Shown here: one piece after another, positions 32,796 through 44,908 of the stretch | How the letters are laid out: each line of letters begins with the position of its first letter | Position numbering within the stretch: position 1 is the stretch's first letter | From: Gonocerus acuteangulatus | Taxonomy: Eukaryota; Arthropoda; Insecta; Hemiptera; Coreidae | Assembly (NCBI GenBank): GCA_946811695.1 | Contig: OX328130.1 | Coordinates: forward strand, 74,489,353 to 74,553,352 | Reading direction: 5' to 3' | Length of the DNA stretch: 64,000 nt | Notes under the pieces: model-generated | Told to the model about the DNA's origin: nothing | Seen by the model: only the letters and a program-made list of their open reading frames with translations | Databases searched by the model: none | Made by a program: the position numbers and the translations under genes

Positions 32796-33026
32796 AATTC
32801 AAGGGAGGCCCGGTGGCCGTGAGTGTTAAGGCGTGAGCACTAAACACTTCGAGCCAAACGTCGTGGGTTCGATTTCCACTATGGGGTGTTGGCTTTTCTT
32901 TAGAAAAATGAAATGGCATCAGCACTATCCGGGCTAGAAAAGGGTGGTAACCTATAGTTAACCCGTCCCAAAATTCCTAGTTAATAATAATGGACGTTAA
33001 AATTTAAATAAATAAATCAATTCAAG
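32796..33026 (+). mobile_element. SINE-2, tRNA-derived, complete copy
   Basis: Target duplication AATTCAAG at 32796-32803 and 33019-33026. A tRNA-like head with B box TGGGTTCGATTTCCAC; body with GAAATGGCATCAGCACTATC, GGTGGTAACCTATAG and TTCCTAGTTAATAATAATGG; ends in TAAATAAAT repeats. Other copies are the minus-strand ones at 26250, 29262 and 46510 and the fragment at 19565. Confidence 0.85.
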
Positions 33027-33261
33027 CAAATGCTAGGATGAAATCTCAAAGAAAAGCATGATTTTAGGCGGAACAATGCACTGCAAACTGACAGTATCCT
33101 AAACGGAAATTACTCTCTCCGCCTTCTCAACTTTCGATCTAGGAAAAAACTGTTACAAATACGTTTCTCATTTACTTACCTTGTTTTCCTAAAATATATA
33201 TTTTACTGTGATGACAAATTTGAAAGAATTAGCACAACAGAGACGAAAAAACGAGTCCTAC
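33027..33261 (+). repeat. Family H repeat, uninterrupted copy
   Basis: 'ACTGACAGTATCCTAAACGG', 'CGCCTTCTCAACTTTCG' and 'TCCTAAAATATATATTTTAC' align with 30195-30301 joined to 31185-31232, which shows the empty site of the hammerhead element. Confidence 0.6.
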
Positions 33262-33440
33262 ATAAAGAAATGCGGGTTGGAGTCTCACCTGCAGCAGATT
33301 GAATTTTCTCTTCTACGGGCCTGCTGAAGGAATTTCCTACTCCACCATGGATGTTAGGTAAGTGTGGTAACCTATAGATAGCCCGGCACTAATGGCCCTA
33401 GATACAGATCCAGAACAATAAGAAAAATAAATAAATAAAA
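33262..33440 (+). mobile_element. SINE-1-related copy, diverged
   Basis: GGGTTGGAGTCTCACC stands in B-box position; 'CCATGGATGTTAGGTAAGTG', 'GCACTAATGGCCCTAGATAC' and an A-rich AAATAAATAAA tail match the 3' half of SINE-1. The A box is not clear. Confidence 0.55.
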
Positions 33441-36109
33441 AAAGGTGGTAATATTTTTTTTCTTCCCTGCTCCATGGAAATATTTGGGTCAATGAACAAC
33501 ACGCAACGTGAAACAATAAAACTGGTCATGTCTGATATATAATCAGGGAAAGCTTTGAGAAGAGGTCAGACAAGAGAGTTAGTTAGTTTTCAATCTTTAT
33601 CAATACTTAGGTAAGGCTAAAAAGAATTTAAGCTATAACAATGCCTGTTTAAATAGATGGTTCATTTGCAGGGAAAAGGGCGTGGCTTATATTCCCGTTG
33701 CAGGAAATTGGCGGTAAAACCCTTCTCTGTTATAACCTCATCACAAGAAGGTTGGGTAATTATTGATAAACATTAAACACTATATATCCCTTGTCAGATT
33801 TATCAATGCCTTCTCTGGCCCTAAACGAGACATAATCAGTTTTTGTAGCGTTAGCGTTTCCTTGAAATAGGAATTTGCCAATAAGCAAAGTTGAACTTTA
33901 ACGCCTATTTGAACAGGCTTGAACTAAATTAGGGGGAAAAACAGCTTCTAAATAACCTACTTTTAATTAAAGTAAAAAGTAAAATTGCGAGAAAATAAAA
34001 TAAATAAATAATTAAAGCATCATTTTATCTAAAAGAAATATGGCGGACATAAGAAGTTCACTTAAGGATTGAAAAGAGTTCACAATCAGGGAAGATTATT
34101 TTCAAGCTAAAGTAATATTTAGAATTAATCAACAGAAAAGGCCAATAAATCAACATACTAATCCAAGAATAATTAAGAAATTAAACTAATATGTTTAAAT
34201 ATATAAGTAGCATAATGAAGATTAAGGCATTAATAAAAATACTATAAACAAAATATTAGGTAGTCATTAAAACTTGGATATAGTTTTTACTTTAAATTTT
34301 CAATAAATTAGTGTAATAATTTCAATGCATAACTATCTAGAAATCAGGAATAGTTACTGAAATAATATTAGAACATTTTAAATATTAATAAGTAAAAGCT
34401 CAGCTAAAAATATTAGCATGATTTATCTTTGTGTATTAAAATGCAGTGACTCAAATAATACAATCTTATTAATCACACACCAAATAAAAATCATTGTTAA
34501 ACATAATAAATCATAAACATAGGCAATAATGAATATTCTTATTTATAATACTGGCAAACTATATAAAAATTAAGAAAAAATACTTTAACAGAAAAAAAAT
34601 ATGTCGTAAATACAAACTTAGTCATTTAAAAAAAAAAATTAGGTATATCTACTTTTGGTACTTCAACTACAAGTGGAAAAGTGCATAAAGTTGCAAGTAA
34701 AAATTCTAAGAGCAATAGATATTGGATATCCTGATGCAGCACAAATGAAACATTCTAACAAGTATTTGAGGTTAAGTACTAACAATGCCTTATTAAAAGT
34801 TAAGACTTATACTCACAACTTGTGGACGACAAGAACACCCAGAGCAGCAAACAGCTTGTAGATGCTACAACTACACCAAGATTACCTCATGACTGAAGGA
34901 CGAACTCGGGTCACCAACTCTTAGCTTTCTGTGTCGAGCTCCTGCACATAGACAAACATCGCCGAATCATTCTTCAAATCTCATTTTCACTGTGTTTGTT
35001 ATGTGCGCTGTTTGTCTGTGTGCAGTTATGGCTTTGTAATTTTTTTTCTATTTTCTTTATGGGCATCCTTCCATAGTGCAGGTGAGAGCTTATGTCATTA
35101 ATGTTTCATTGAGGTATATATATTTTGTTGTGTTTTTCTTCCATTATTTTTTTGGTCTCTCTTATCTTAACACTCTCATTGTTCATAAATGTGTTGTTTT
35201 CACTTTTTGTCCTTGTTATATTTTTTTTTTTTGTTATCAAAAAGTGAATAATTTGAGTTTATATATTTTTTTTCATGGTGAATTGTAGTAGAGAGTATGT
35301 GATGGTTGTGTCCTTGACTCTTGACTCCTCTTGGAAATGTGATTTTGGCGTGTTCTGGTCCACTAAATGTCTATGTAAGAAATGATTGTGACATGCTGGA
35401 ATTCTCCGCTAGGTGCGCTCTTGTAAAGGTTATGTGCTCCCCTAAGGGAGGCCAGGGGGATAAAAGAGTGGTTAAAAAAAATTAATAATAATAATGGTAT
35501 AAATAATAAATTTCTTGTTATTTCTATCCTACCTGTGTTTTTCTGAGACTTCACTCGTGATTTTGTTAGAGGCCTCCAAACAATTCAAACTTTTATTGTT
35601 GTTCTTGTTTTTACGACATACATATAAAATAAACTAGTGTATACATGTTTTTAAAATGTAGTTTGCACGGGTTATAAATTAAAAATAAACATTTAAAAAA
35701 AAAAGAAGAAGAAGAAGCATAGATGATATGTGTAAGTTAATGCATGTTAAGAGCAGGCTGAACATCAATATAAATAAATATATATATATACAATATAAAA
35801 ACTAATAACAAAAGAAAATATTGTTAACAAAAAAAAATAATAATAAATGTAACTAAATCATGCAATACACAAGGTTATGGTTTGAGGTTGTGGGGGTAAG
35901 GGTAGTGAATTTATAATAAAATTTTCATACAGACTAAAAGGTCTGAGGTAATATCAGGGCTGGCGCACCTCTAATATATTAACCACCCCGGGGTTATATT
36001 CGCCCAATCTAGGGGCTGTCTGTCTTGGCGAAAATAGTGCACGAGGTTTTGCATCAATCAACAGGTAAACACAACAACAGGCGAACAAGGTTTTCATTTG
36101 CTCTTCGGG
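33441..36109. other. No supported gene; possible old LINE debris
   Basis: AT-rich with short frames. 'CCCCTAAGGGAGGCCAGGGG' followed by TTAATAATAATAATGG near 35440-35490 looks like a retroelement 3' end but carries no coding part. Confidence 0.4.
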
Positions 36110-36117
36110 ACATTCTT

Positions 36118-36607
36118 GGGCACAAATTTAGAATAATGAATAAATCTGTAATTTCATTCTGAATAATGAATAATTTTTCATTCATTATTCAGTCAATTCA
36201 ATGAATAACATAACTTTTTTTTTATTAAAGAATAAAAATTATTTATTGAATAAATGTTATTTATTCGAATGAAACATTTTTTTTTTAATGAAATTGATTT
36301 ATTTGACTTCATTAAACGTTTTCTTACTTTTAATGAAAATTATTTATTTAAGTGATATTGTTTACTGATTTTAAATGTATAAAAATAATGTAGGAAGAAT
36401 GAAAAATAATTAATTATTCATTAAATAAAAAAAAATCAGTCAATGAATAACTGAATAAATTCTTATTCAATAAAATTTGCCAACACTGTTATTCAAAGAA
36501 TAAGAAATAAATCAGTGGATAAATAACTTATTCAATGAATGCATTCTTATTCAATAAAAATGTATTTGAATTATTATTGAATAAAATATTTATTGAATAA
36601 TGCCCTA
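36118..36607. mobile_element. AT-rich hAT-like MITE, decayed
   Basis: GGGCA near the left edge and TGCCC at the right, CCAACACTG near 36480, and ATTCAATGAATAA-type filler as at 7873 and 32210. No target duplication. Confidence 0.45.
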
Positions 36608-36849
36608 CTCGTGTCTATAATATGAGAGTTATAGCGAAAATATTGCACAAGGCTTAGCAATACACAACCACATATAAACACTGTTAGAATATGCTGTTGG
36701 TGAACAGATGCAACATCTTAACCCAACCTCGTTCCCTCAGAAATACAACATCTTCTGAATACTTCCTAAAGAATTCTCGGTCAATCACCTTGATATCATT
36801 CTTGGCGAAAATGGTATGTAATTTGATAAAGATACAATATTTTGTGCCA

Positions 36850-37109
36850 GCCTTGGAAGACATCCTCTAGACCCTGCCGAAATGAAGAAGTAATGTTGGC
36901 ACGACTACGACTTGGGCACACCCGTCTTACCCACTCGTATCTTATCAAGATACGTTCAACACATTATTGAAGATTGCCGGAAGTACACAAAACTCTTTCG
37001 GCAGCTCGGGATATCAAGGAAGATAGCAGAGGCTCTCGGCAACAAACAGGCTGAAGTTGACAAAATAATACAATTTTTAAAGATAACTGGGCTTAATAGA
37101 TTAATATGA
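36850..37109 (+). pseudogene. LINE pol C-terminal remnant
   Basis: One frame reads EEVMLARLRLGHTRLTHSYL, the hallmark block before the C-terminal zinc knuckle of jockey/I-type LINE polyproteins. In another frame follow HIIEDCRKYTKLFRQLG, RKIAEALGN and KIIQFLKITGLNR, ending at TGA 37107. The zinc knuckle between them is deleted, which also shifts the frame. Confidence 0.75.
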
Positions 37110-37450
37110 AAATAATGTTGCCCTCTATTTAGGGTCCTTATGTGTTTTTTTTTTTTTCATTCTAGTACTTGTTTTTAATTGTTGTTTAGTAGAATGATTG
37201 TTGCACGTTTAATCAATTTATTTAGTGTTTCCTTAAGTTAGCAAATTGTGATAATTTGTGATACCATTTATTTATTTTATTTTATTTTATTTTATTTATT
37301 TATTTTTTTTTTTTAAATCTCATAGTTTCTAGTTTTAATTTAATATTGTTTAATATTGTTATTCGTTTAATATATTGACATATGTATATGTTTAGTTTCT
37401 TTAATTTGTAAGTAACTTTTGGTCTCGAACCTGATATCTGTATTTTTAAA
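37110..37450 (+). mobile_element. Probable 3' UTR of the same LINE
   Basis: AT-rich sequence follows the stop and ends 'TTTTTAAAATAAAATTGTC'. No further repeats matched. The end point is an inference. Confidence 0.45.
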
Positions 37451-37644
37451 ATAAAATTGTCTGCACTTTGACAATAGCTATATCGGGGAGTATGTCAGGG
37501 GGGAAAAAAAAAAAAAAAAAAAAAAGAAGGAGAGAAAAAAGAAAAAAAGGAAAAAGAAAAAAAAAATCCCCTAAACACAGAAAGTGAGGAAAAAAAGAAT
37601 GGGCCAAAAAATATATACAAAGTACAAGGTCTAATTTGTTAATG

Positions 37645-37710
<66 letters not shown>

Positions 37711-38439
37711 GACTCCCTAAGGTTCACCGGGAACAAGGGATGAGTGGTTGTGCGTTGCAATGACATAGTAGGGCGCTGACGACCGTGAGGTTTTTCGCCC
37801 CTTATTTTCTAAACAAACAAACAATATTTTAATCCAACCCATTCCTCTGAAAGAAAACAGTAACTTCGATATACTACATTCCAGAATAATTTTCGACCCA
37901 TCTAATTTGTGTCCGTCGTGGCTAAACTATTGGACAAGGATTAGCATGTCACCAACACTAATTTTTTTCACAATCTTCCTAACTTTAAATCCGATTTTAT
38001 CAGTAATTTCTAATTTTGGGTTAGTCACCTTTGGCACTGAGGCCAACAATTATTCTCGGGTAATCTACTTCTTGCCAGTTTCAGAAAAGTATTGCACAAA
38101 GTTTAGCATTACTCGTAATTTGGTGTGCGTGAAAATATGCACTCAGCTCAACCCAGCCAAAAGTTTGAATTCCTAAGCCACATTTCATCGGGAATCACAC
38201 GAAAAATCAAATTTTAGGCCTATTTTCCACAACATTAACGCTGTTGGGTATTCTTATTCATTAGTTAAGAAAGCTTTTAAGCCCATTATAAAAATTTTCA
38301 AAACAATTTAAGGTAATGAATACAAATATCAACATGAAATGGGCGCCTTTAAACGGAAAGGAAACAACCGCCATTTTTAATGAAATTGAGTTTTTTGTGC
38401 TATCTTGTAGAGATTAAGAGAATTTATATAGTAACTAAC
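37451..38439. other. Long poly(A) tracts, no gene
   Basis: A runs lie at about 37504-37524 and 37645-37707 (the second ~62 bases). The phenylalanine-rich minus frame at 37446-37766 arises from them. Nothing recognised to 38439. Confidence 0.6.
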
Positions 38440-39660
38440 TGAATATCCGTGCTTCACCACGGCCGATAAGTATTTTTTTTATTGAGTTAAATAAGATATG
38501 ATAAAAATTAACGCTACTACATAATTTTGTCAGCTCATTATTGCACGGACTTTAAAGTTACCCAGGAAACACCATGTGGAGGTAACCGGGCTTGTTTCCG
38601 TTGGAGAGTAAAAAAAACAAACGCTTAAAAAGTTAGGTAAACAGAGACAAATACATGTTGAAAAGCATAAAACTAACAAATTTGAAACACTTATCTCTTC
38701 GATTGACATCGCCCCACCGAATATTACAACAGAATCTTATTGTAGAGAATTTAGTAACCTTTCGAATAGCCGCCTTCCACGTACTACGAGTTCCCAACCG
38801 TTTTCGTGATATTTTAGAAAATATACTGAGATCCGAAAACTTTGTATCACCATTAATACAATTTTTTTCCATATACTTCGTTTCTGAATACCCAAACAGA
38901 AAATTAGTTTTGAAAAGTATTTCTATCAATTTTTCTGGTAAATGGCTACAGAACTCGCTTAAAAAATGGTTTCATTCGTTTTCCTAAGTTAAGGAATCAT
39001 TCGCACAAATTTCACTCCAAAAACCATATTCCAGTAAACGGATTCAACTGGTTAATGAACTTGACCTTTTAAATGAGAAGAAAGATTTTTGTACCAAATG
39101 TTATCAAAATCGAACCATTTTTGAGCCGATGAGGAATTTCTTAATAATTCAAACCCCCCTAAAAGTACTTAAACATTTGAATATCAAAAAAAAAAAACTT
39201 TCTTAGCGAGTTTTTACAATCTAAACGTATTGTCCGTGCAAAATTTCAAATTTTTGTGTCAAGTGGTTCGGGATATTATTAGCTCGGATGGGCCATTACC
39301 AGGGCGTAAACTCTATAAGGGACAAAATCACATTTTATTTCTAGTAATTCAAGGACTGCCATCATAGTGGAAATTAACCTCAATTAAAAATAATATTATG
39401 AAATAGATAATGTACGGTAACAGCTATTCTGTTATCGTCCTAGCAACGCTTGCTGCCTAGGCTTGCCTGCTCTAACCAACTCAAACTTTAAACCCCTCTA
39501 AAAATACTTAAAAATTCGAATATCAAAAAATCCTTTCTTAGTGAGTGCCTACGTTATATAGGGAGTGTCCATGCAAAATTTCAAAATTTTCTGTCAAGTG
39601 GTTTGGGCTGGGGGATGATAGGTCAGTGAGTGGTATTTGACAAATATATAGTAGATAAAA
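38440..39660 (+). mobile_element. RTE-like repeat fragments with a decayed HINE-B piece
   Basis: Two related blocks (39145-39310 and 39484-39640) share 'AACCCCTCTAAAA.TACTT', 'TTTCTTAG.GAG' and 'GTCAAGTGGTT.GGG', a tail pattern widespread in insect retroposed repeats. 38650-39125 is a diverged HINE-B body (GATTGACATCGCC, GGTTTCATTCGTTTTCCTA, TGGTTAATGAACTTGACC). No coding part. Confidence 0.5.
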
Positions 39661-40209
39661 AACTGATTAAAATATAATGTTGTCATTAAAGAAAGAAAAA
39701 ATACGAAAAAAAAAAAAAGGTGAAATGGTGTATCCAGTACGCTGTAATAAACAGAAAGGAATCAAACAATAACTATAAAATAACTATAAAAATAAAACCA
39801 TAACAACAGTTTATTTTAATGAGAGAAAATGAATGAAACATTTCAGATAATAAAGGAATTTTAGACTCACAAAAAACTTTAAACCCAATTCTCTAAAGAA
39901 TAAAGTTTTTCATTCAAATGAGAAGTCCGTCGTAAAATCTTGTATACATTACAAAACGGATTAGCTGTCCAACAAAATATTAAACACAACATAATTCCAG
40001 AACGACAAATCTTAGCGAATGAACGCAACATCAATCAACAGGTGAACACAACAACAGGTGAACACTGCTTTAATTTGCGGTTCGTGAGCCGATACAATAT
40101 CTCAGCTTGACTCCTTCCTTCACGAACATATACTAACATCTGTATACTACAATCCAGCATAAATCTTACTCTTGACAACTCTGCTGATATACAACCACTC
40201 CAAACTAAA
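39661..40209. other. No supported gene
   Basis: AT-rich; AAGTCCGTCG near 39925 may be another HINE 5' scrap. Confidence 0.45.
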
Positions 40210-40413
40210 ATATTATTTATTTTTTTTTATTTATTTTTTTTTTTTAAGGCGCATCGAAAAATCTTGGTCATTAGCGCCGGCCTCCAGGGTGCAACCAGGA
40301 ATTTTCTCAGCGAGCCCTGAGATGAGAAAATTCCTGCCGCCAGTAGGGATCGAACCCACCATCTCCCGCTTATGAATCCAGCGCGCTAGCCACTAGACCA
40401 CGGGAGACCCCCC
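40210..40413 (-). mobile_element. SINE-1 copy (minus)
   Basis: On the minus strand: CCCGTGGTCTAGTGGCTAGC (A box), GGTGGGTTCGATCCCTAC (B box), CCTGGAGGCCGGCGCTAATG, then poly(A) (T-rich at 40219-40246). The tail includes ATAAATAAAAA. No clear target duplication. Confidence 0.85.
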
Positions 40414-40539
40414 CTACTATTGGGTTTTCCAAGGTTTTATCAAGAACAAACTAAAGTTGATAAAGGTAACACAATAAACAAATCCGAATAATCACTGAAC
40501 CTAGTGGTTTCTAAAGTAATCAAATAGGAACCGCGCTGA

Positions 40540-40800
40540 AATCCCTTAACACTTTCAGGGCCGATGGCTTCGAAAACAATTTTGTTCAGTGCCCAAGTAT
40601 TCCTTTTGTAAAGATATGTCGGCAAACATAAAAAAAGTGAACAAACTTTTGAAATGATGTACTTTTAGTGGATTAATTACAATTTAGTTAATTGTCAAAT
40701 ACGCCACGATAGCAGGCCCGCTGAAGGAAGTTTTCTGGCGGATTCAGTATCATAGGATACCAGACGCTCGACCCGAACGTCCTAAACTTCTGGGGTTTGT
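40540..40800 (+). mobile_element. piggyBac-like MITE, family F, copy 1
   Basis: Left end CCCTTAACACTTTCAGGG. The body (GGCTTCGAAAACAATTTTGT, GATTAATTACAATTTAGT, CACGATAGCAGGCCCGCTGA) matches 50400-50640. The right end is degenerate. A CCCTTAA start is suggestive of TTAA-targeting piggyBac elements. Confidence 0.5.
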
Positions 40801-41367
40801 TGGACCAATCTCATCGTATCAAGATACCATGTTTCGAAAGAAAACATTGTATCTTCATACTACTTATTCATGTCATACAAAAGTGATACAAAAACATAAA
40901 AAAACAAAAACATGTTTACTATGGAAATCACCCAATTCGTAAGTGAATTCACATAAATAAGATCATTGCATAACGGATGTGCAACACGCTCCCCAGAAAA
41001 TGCGAATTGAGCTCCATGTGTGCAATGAAAGGTAAAATGAAGACACAAATAATTTATAGATTTTTTGGCACACAGTTAAACCAATGCCGAATTTTGTTTT
41101 CATCTACTTTGCAGATTTTATTAGTTCAAGAAAAATCATATTTCGACGACTAGTGTACTCAGAATAACTGATAATTCCATATTACTGTTATTGCGCACAC
41201 TGTGTACAGGCTGTCTTATAGCCTAGAAAATCTATTGCACAAACGGTGTCCAATCGTTCTCGACTACCCAGTCGAAGTGTTCGCAGTGTTTAATGGCACA
41301 AAGTGGACAATAAATGCAAAAGTTAAATTTCTCTATATTGAATTAAGAGTATAAACCGATATGACTT
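40801..41367. other. No supported gene
   Basis: Short frames only. Confidence 0.5.
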
Positions 41368-41486
41368 TTAGCACTTTCCTCCGAAGGAAAGTAGCTATTG
41401 AGGTTGCACTCATGACGAAATTTTTGAAAAATTTCTTCAAATCTTTTTCGATTCTACCTAGTAGACACCGAAAATGACCCCCGTTC

Positions 41487-41564
<78 letters not shown>

Positions 41565-42473
41565 TGTTAACACGATAGCGGCCAGAGTTTTTGTTTTTTC
41601 GTCACGAAACTTGGTATATAGCATTCAATTAGCAAACGATTGAACGAGTTCGTTAACCACCAAAATCGGTCCACCGGAAGGGGGGGGTTTACCCCGAACC
41701 CAAAACACTAATTTGACCATGCCAGCCGTAATATTTGTTATATTTCAACGAAACTTGGTATTCGTAGTGATAATCTAGAGAGAAAGGTGAGATATAAAAA
41801 TAAACTAAATCGGTTCATTACGAGGGGGGGTTTACTTCAGACCCACAATAGCAATTCGCCACTACCAGTCGTGATTTTTGTTATATTTCGACGAAACTCC
41901 GTATTCGTCGTGGTAATCTACAGGTAAAAATGTGTTGTAAAAATAAACTAAATCGGTTCATTAGGAGGGGGGGTTTACTCCGGACCCAAATTACTGATAT
42001 ACTCATACCGGTCGTAATTTCTGCTGTATTGTCACGAAACGCGGTATACGTCGTGGGTAACTCATGGGAAAGAAGTTTTGTAAAAATGAGCTAAATCGGT
42101 CAATCGGAAATAGGGGTTTACTTTGTAATATATTTCAATAGAATTAGGTTCGCAAGGCCGCCGCAAGGAGCGCTCTCTACAACTAGAGGGACTGTAGTCC
42201 TCCTGTTCCTGCGTCAGATCAAAAGACGAAAATATGAAGTTTTTTGTATTTATTAAGTAGTGTAGTAGTTATCATATGTAAACATAACTCTGGAAGCAAA
42301 TTAATTACAAAATTATTAACTGAACAGTAACTCATTACAAAATTAAAATAGAATTATTCATGTTTTTATTTTATTTATGTTGGATATTTTAAGCAAATTG
42401 TTTTGGAAAGCAGTCTACACAACCCAAATTCTGAGGAAAGTGCTTAGTTATGCAGCTTCTGCGTGACAGACTT
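41368..42473 (-). mobile_element. HINE-A copy 3 (minus)
   Basis: Collinear with copy 1 on the minus strand: 3' hairpin and CTAA at 41368-41395, (TA)n at 41492-41560, three ~135-bp subunits rather than four, 5' end AAGTCTGTCACGCAG. Confidence 0.75.
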
Positions 42474-42489
42474 TTTTAGGTTTAAGCCT

Positions 42490-42652
42490 TTCTGGTGTAT
42501 TTGTTTTTTGTAGAAGATGGTATGAGGAATGATGTAGATAGTGGTATAAGGAAGAATATAGAAGTTGGTATTAGGAAGGATATAGACGATAATATTCAGA
42601 AGGATATTCAAGGTGGTGTTATGAAAGATAACACAGGTCCACAAAAAAAAAA
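42490..42652 (+). repeat. Short degenerate tandem repeat
   Basis: GGTATNAGGAANGATNTAGA-type ~24-bp units run from about 42520 to 42620, immediately outside the left terminal inverted repeat of the next element. Confidence 0.55.
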
Positions 42653-42822
42653 GAAGTGGTTTGTGCTGGGTATCGGACACATTTTTTCTCACGTATTTTT
42701 TTACCGCTGAACACGAATCTGAAGTCATAATTGGGGGTTAATCAGCAAAAAACGGAGAAAAATGAAAAAAAATCGATAAAAATAAAGATTTAATGGTTTT
42801 TTAACTATGTAATAATTAATTT

Positions 42823-43047
42823 GCAGATTCTGCTTGTTTCTGCAGGTACTGTCCACTCTCTTGATTTGCAGTTTCTGCTCGTTTCTGCAGGTACTGTCCA
42901 CTCTCTTGATTTGCAGTTTCTGCTTGTTTCTGCAGGTACTGTCCACTCTCTTGATTTGCAGATTCTGCTTGTTTCTGCAGGTACTGTCCACTCTCTTGAT
43001 TTGCAGTTTCTGCTTGTTTCTGCAGGTACTGTCCACTCCCGTGATTT
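42823..43047. repeat. 45-bp minisatellite, 5 units
   Basis: Units at 42823, 42868, 42913, 42958 and 43003, each built from GCAGTTTCTGCTTGTTTCTG and CAGGTACTGTCCACTCTC. Because 45 is a multiple of three, several frames on both strands stay open as 15-residue repeats; I take these as by-products. Confidence 0.95.
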
Positions 43048-43465
43048 GCAAATATTATTTGTATGTTGCTTATTGCATTTTATTTATGTTTTTTATAGGA
43101 GATATTTTGTCTTCGATAAAAAATAAAACATCAGGACATTGAATCGGTACATTTATCGGCAAAATCCTGCTACCACGGAGTGTTTTGGCTACGATGACAA
43201 CTGCCCTTCAACGGGATGTGTAGAATGATTTGCTAGTCAACATTTCGTGGTATCGAAGCCAGCGAAGGCGCGCTGTTTTGCAGGGAAGCGCTAGAATATG
43301 AGAAGGATGCCGTAGTGTGTCCGACGACGAGTTGACATTGTCCTCGTCAAAGTCGGAAAGTCCTCATACTTAGGCCTGGGGAGGTATGAGGGTTATCACC
43401 CCTAGGGCGGCTGACTCACCTGCCATCGGGCCAGGTATTCTAGCGTACGGGGTTTATTTATTTTT

Positions 43466-44320
43466 ATGGATTGTAATGCTTCTTCTAATACCCAAAATGT
43501 TGCCGGAACTTCTAGTTCTCGTGACGATCACGAATGTTCTAAAAATCCCAATCACTTTTGCTACGTTTGTGCAAAATACATCGGAATAAAAAATACAAAG
43601 AAACTCACAGATCGACTTGTGTCTTTGTATGAAGAGTGTTTCGATATGAAACTTTGTCTTGATTCAAAAAATTGGATACCCAGTTTGTGGATTATGCTAC
43701 AATATGGTTTACCGATTTAGAAAGCACCAAAACAAGGAGAAACTCAAATTCAAAACTCCAGCCAAATGGAAGAAGCCTCTTAGTGCAAATGATTGCTACT
43801 TTTGCACAATAAATTTGGGGACTGCGAGCCGAATTCATAAGGACAAAATTTCGTATTCTTCTGTATTAAGTGTGCAACAACCTGTCACAAACTTTATATA
43901 AGGTTCAGAAGATTATACGTCACAAGACAGCCTGACCAGTGGATTCGACACAATGGAAGTTGGCGTCGATCTTGAGAACATAGCTCTAATAACGAAAAGA
44001 CTGGTACTGGCGGTGAATCCGATTTCAGTGAACCTGATGACAAAGTTTCTTCGAACAGTGATGAAGAGGACAGGCCGATTGGCGAAGAAAAAAACCCCGA
44101 AAAATTTGACCAACAGCATCTAAATGATGTATTTAGGGAAGCTAAACTCTCGAAAGAAGCGGCTGAAATATTGGCTTCGGGTTTGAAAAGAAGAAATCCT
44201 TTAACAAAAGGTACTTAAGTTTCATTCTATCGGAATCGAGAGAAGGCTTTCCAGAAATATTTTGAAAAAGAAGAAGATTTCCTTTATTGTACTGATTTGA
44301 AAGGACTTGTAAATAAAACG
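43466..44320 (+). pseudogene. CYVCG-type zinc-binding-like protein, decayed
   Basis: Starts MDCNASS at 43466. Visible: NHFCYVCAKYIG, LVSLYEECFDMKLCLDSKNW, (shift) CYNMVYRFRKHQ, FKTPAKWKKPLSANDCYFCT, then an acidic linker and, in another frame, LNDVFREAKLSKEAAEILAS, an in-frame stop, and VSFYRNREKAFQKYF near 44218-44265. This order (CYVCG..., CYFC..., LNDLVRDLNLSK-like, FYRxREKxF) matches an uncharacterised arthropod family known to me only from predicted proteins. Paired cysteines suggest zinc binding. Frameshifts and a stop make it non-functional. Confidence 0.65.
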
Positions 44321-44330
44321 ATAAGGTTTT

Positions 44331-44475
44331 GAGAGGTTTCCCGTGGTCTAGTGGCTAGCGCGCTAGATTCATAAGAGGGAGAATTTCTCATCTCACGGCT
44401 CGCTGAGAAAATTCCTGGCTGCACCCTGGATGTCGGCGCTAATAGCCAAGATTTGTTGATGCACGGAAAAAAAAA
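44331..44475 (+). mobile_element. SINE-1 copy nested in the TIR transposon
   Basis: Target duplication ATAAGGTTTTGA at 44321-44332 and 44476-44487. A box GTGGTCTAGTGGCTAGCGC is present, but the B box is deleted (the sequence jumps from AAGAGGGAGA to ATTTCTCATC). Body and poly(A) are intact. Younger than its host element. Confidence 0.85.
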
Positions 44476-44702
44476 ATAAGGTTTTGATTTTTATCTTTTT
44501 TTTCATTTGTCTCCGTTTTTTGCTGATTAACCCCCATTTATGACTTCAGATTCGTGTTCAGCGGTAAAAAATACGTCAGAAAAAATGTGTCCGATACCCA
44601 GCACAAACCACTTTTCTTTTCTTTTTTTTTTTTGTAAACCTCTGTAATGAATGTTAAAATAAAAACTAATACTTGTAAAATTAGCATGAGTAGTTAATTG
44701 TA

Positions 44703-44908
44703 ATGTGAGAGATATAACTTGTCATCTGGGGAAAGCGTAGAGAGGGCTGAACGTTGCGAGTTCTACAACCATCACAGCACCCACACTACCTAGGCGCGGG
44801 ACTAGGAGAGGGATGTGTGGCAACCAAGCAAGGCCGTCATTAGCTAGAGGCGCTTCCTCCTTGCCAACCCGTCCACAGCCAAGTGACAAGTTATATCTTT
44901 TGCACTAC
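44703..44908 (-). mobile_element. GC-rich MITE, family C, copy 3
   Basis: Inverted ends GATATAACTTGTCA and TGACAAGTTATATC; interior is the complement of copies 1 and 2. Confidence 0.8.

Larger units (their letters stand above)
42653..44613. mobile_element. ~2-kb TIR transposon carrying decayed CYVCG-family sequence
   Basis: The left arm (42653-42785) and right arm (44486-44613) are ~130-bp inverted repeats sharing GTGGTTTGTGCTGGGTATCG, CCGCTGAACACGAATCTG and GGGGTTAATCAGCAAAAAAC. Between them are a 45-bp minisatellite, a frameshifted coding region and a nested SINE-1. No DDE transposase is recognised, so either it was lost or the CYVCG protein belongs to the mobilising machinery or is cargo. 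Confidence 0.7.

Noticed and set aside
37446..37766. Phenylalanine-rich minus-strand protein
   Set aside because: Encoded by poly(A) tracts of 20 and about 62 bases; low-complexity translation only.
42725..43126. Repeat protein with 15-residue units (RVDSTCRNKQKLQIK type) on either strand
   Set aside because: The 45-bp minisatellite forces open frames on both strands. There is no start context, no flanking domain, and the surrounding coding sequence is decayed.
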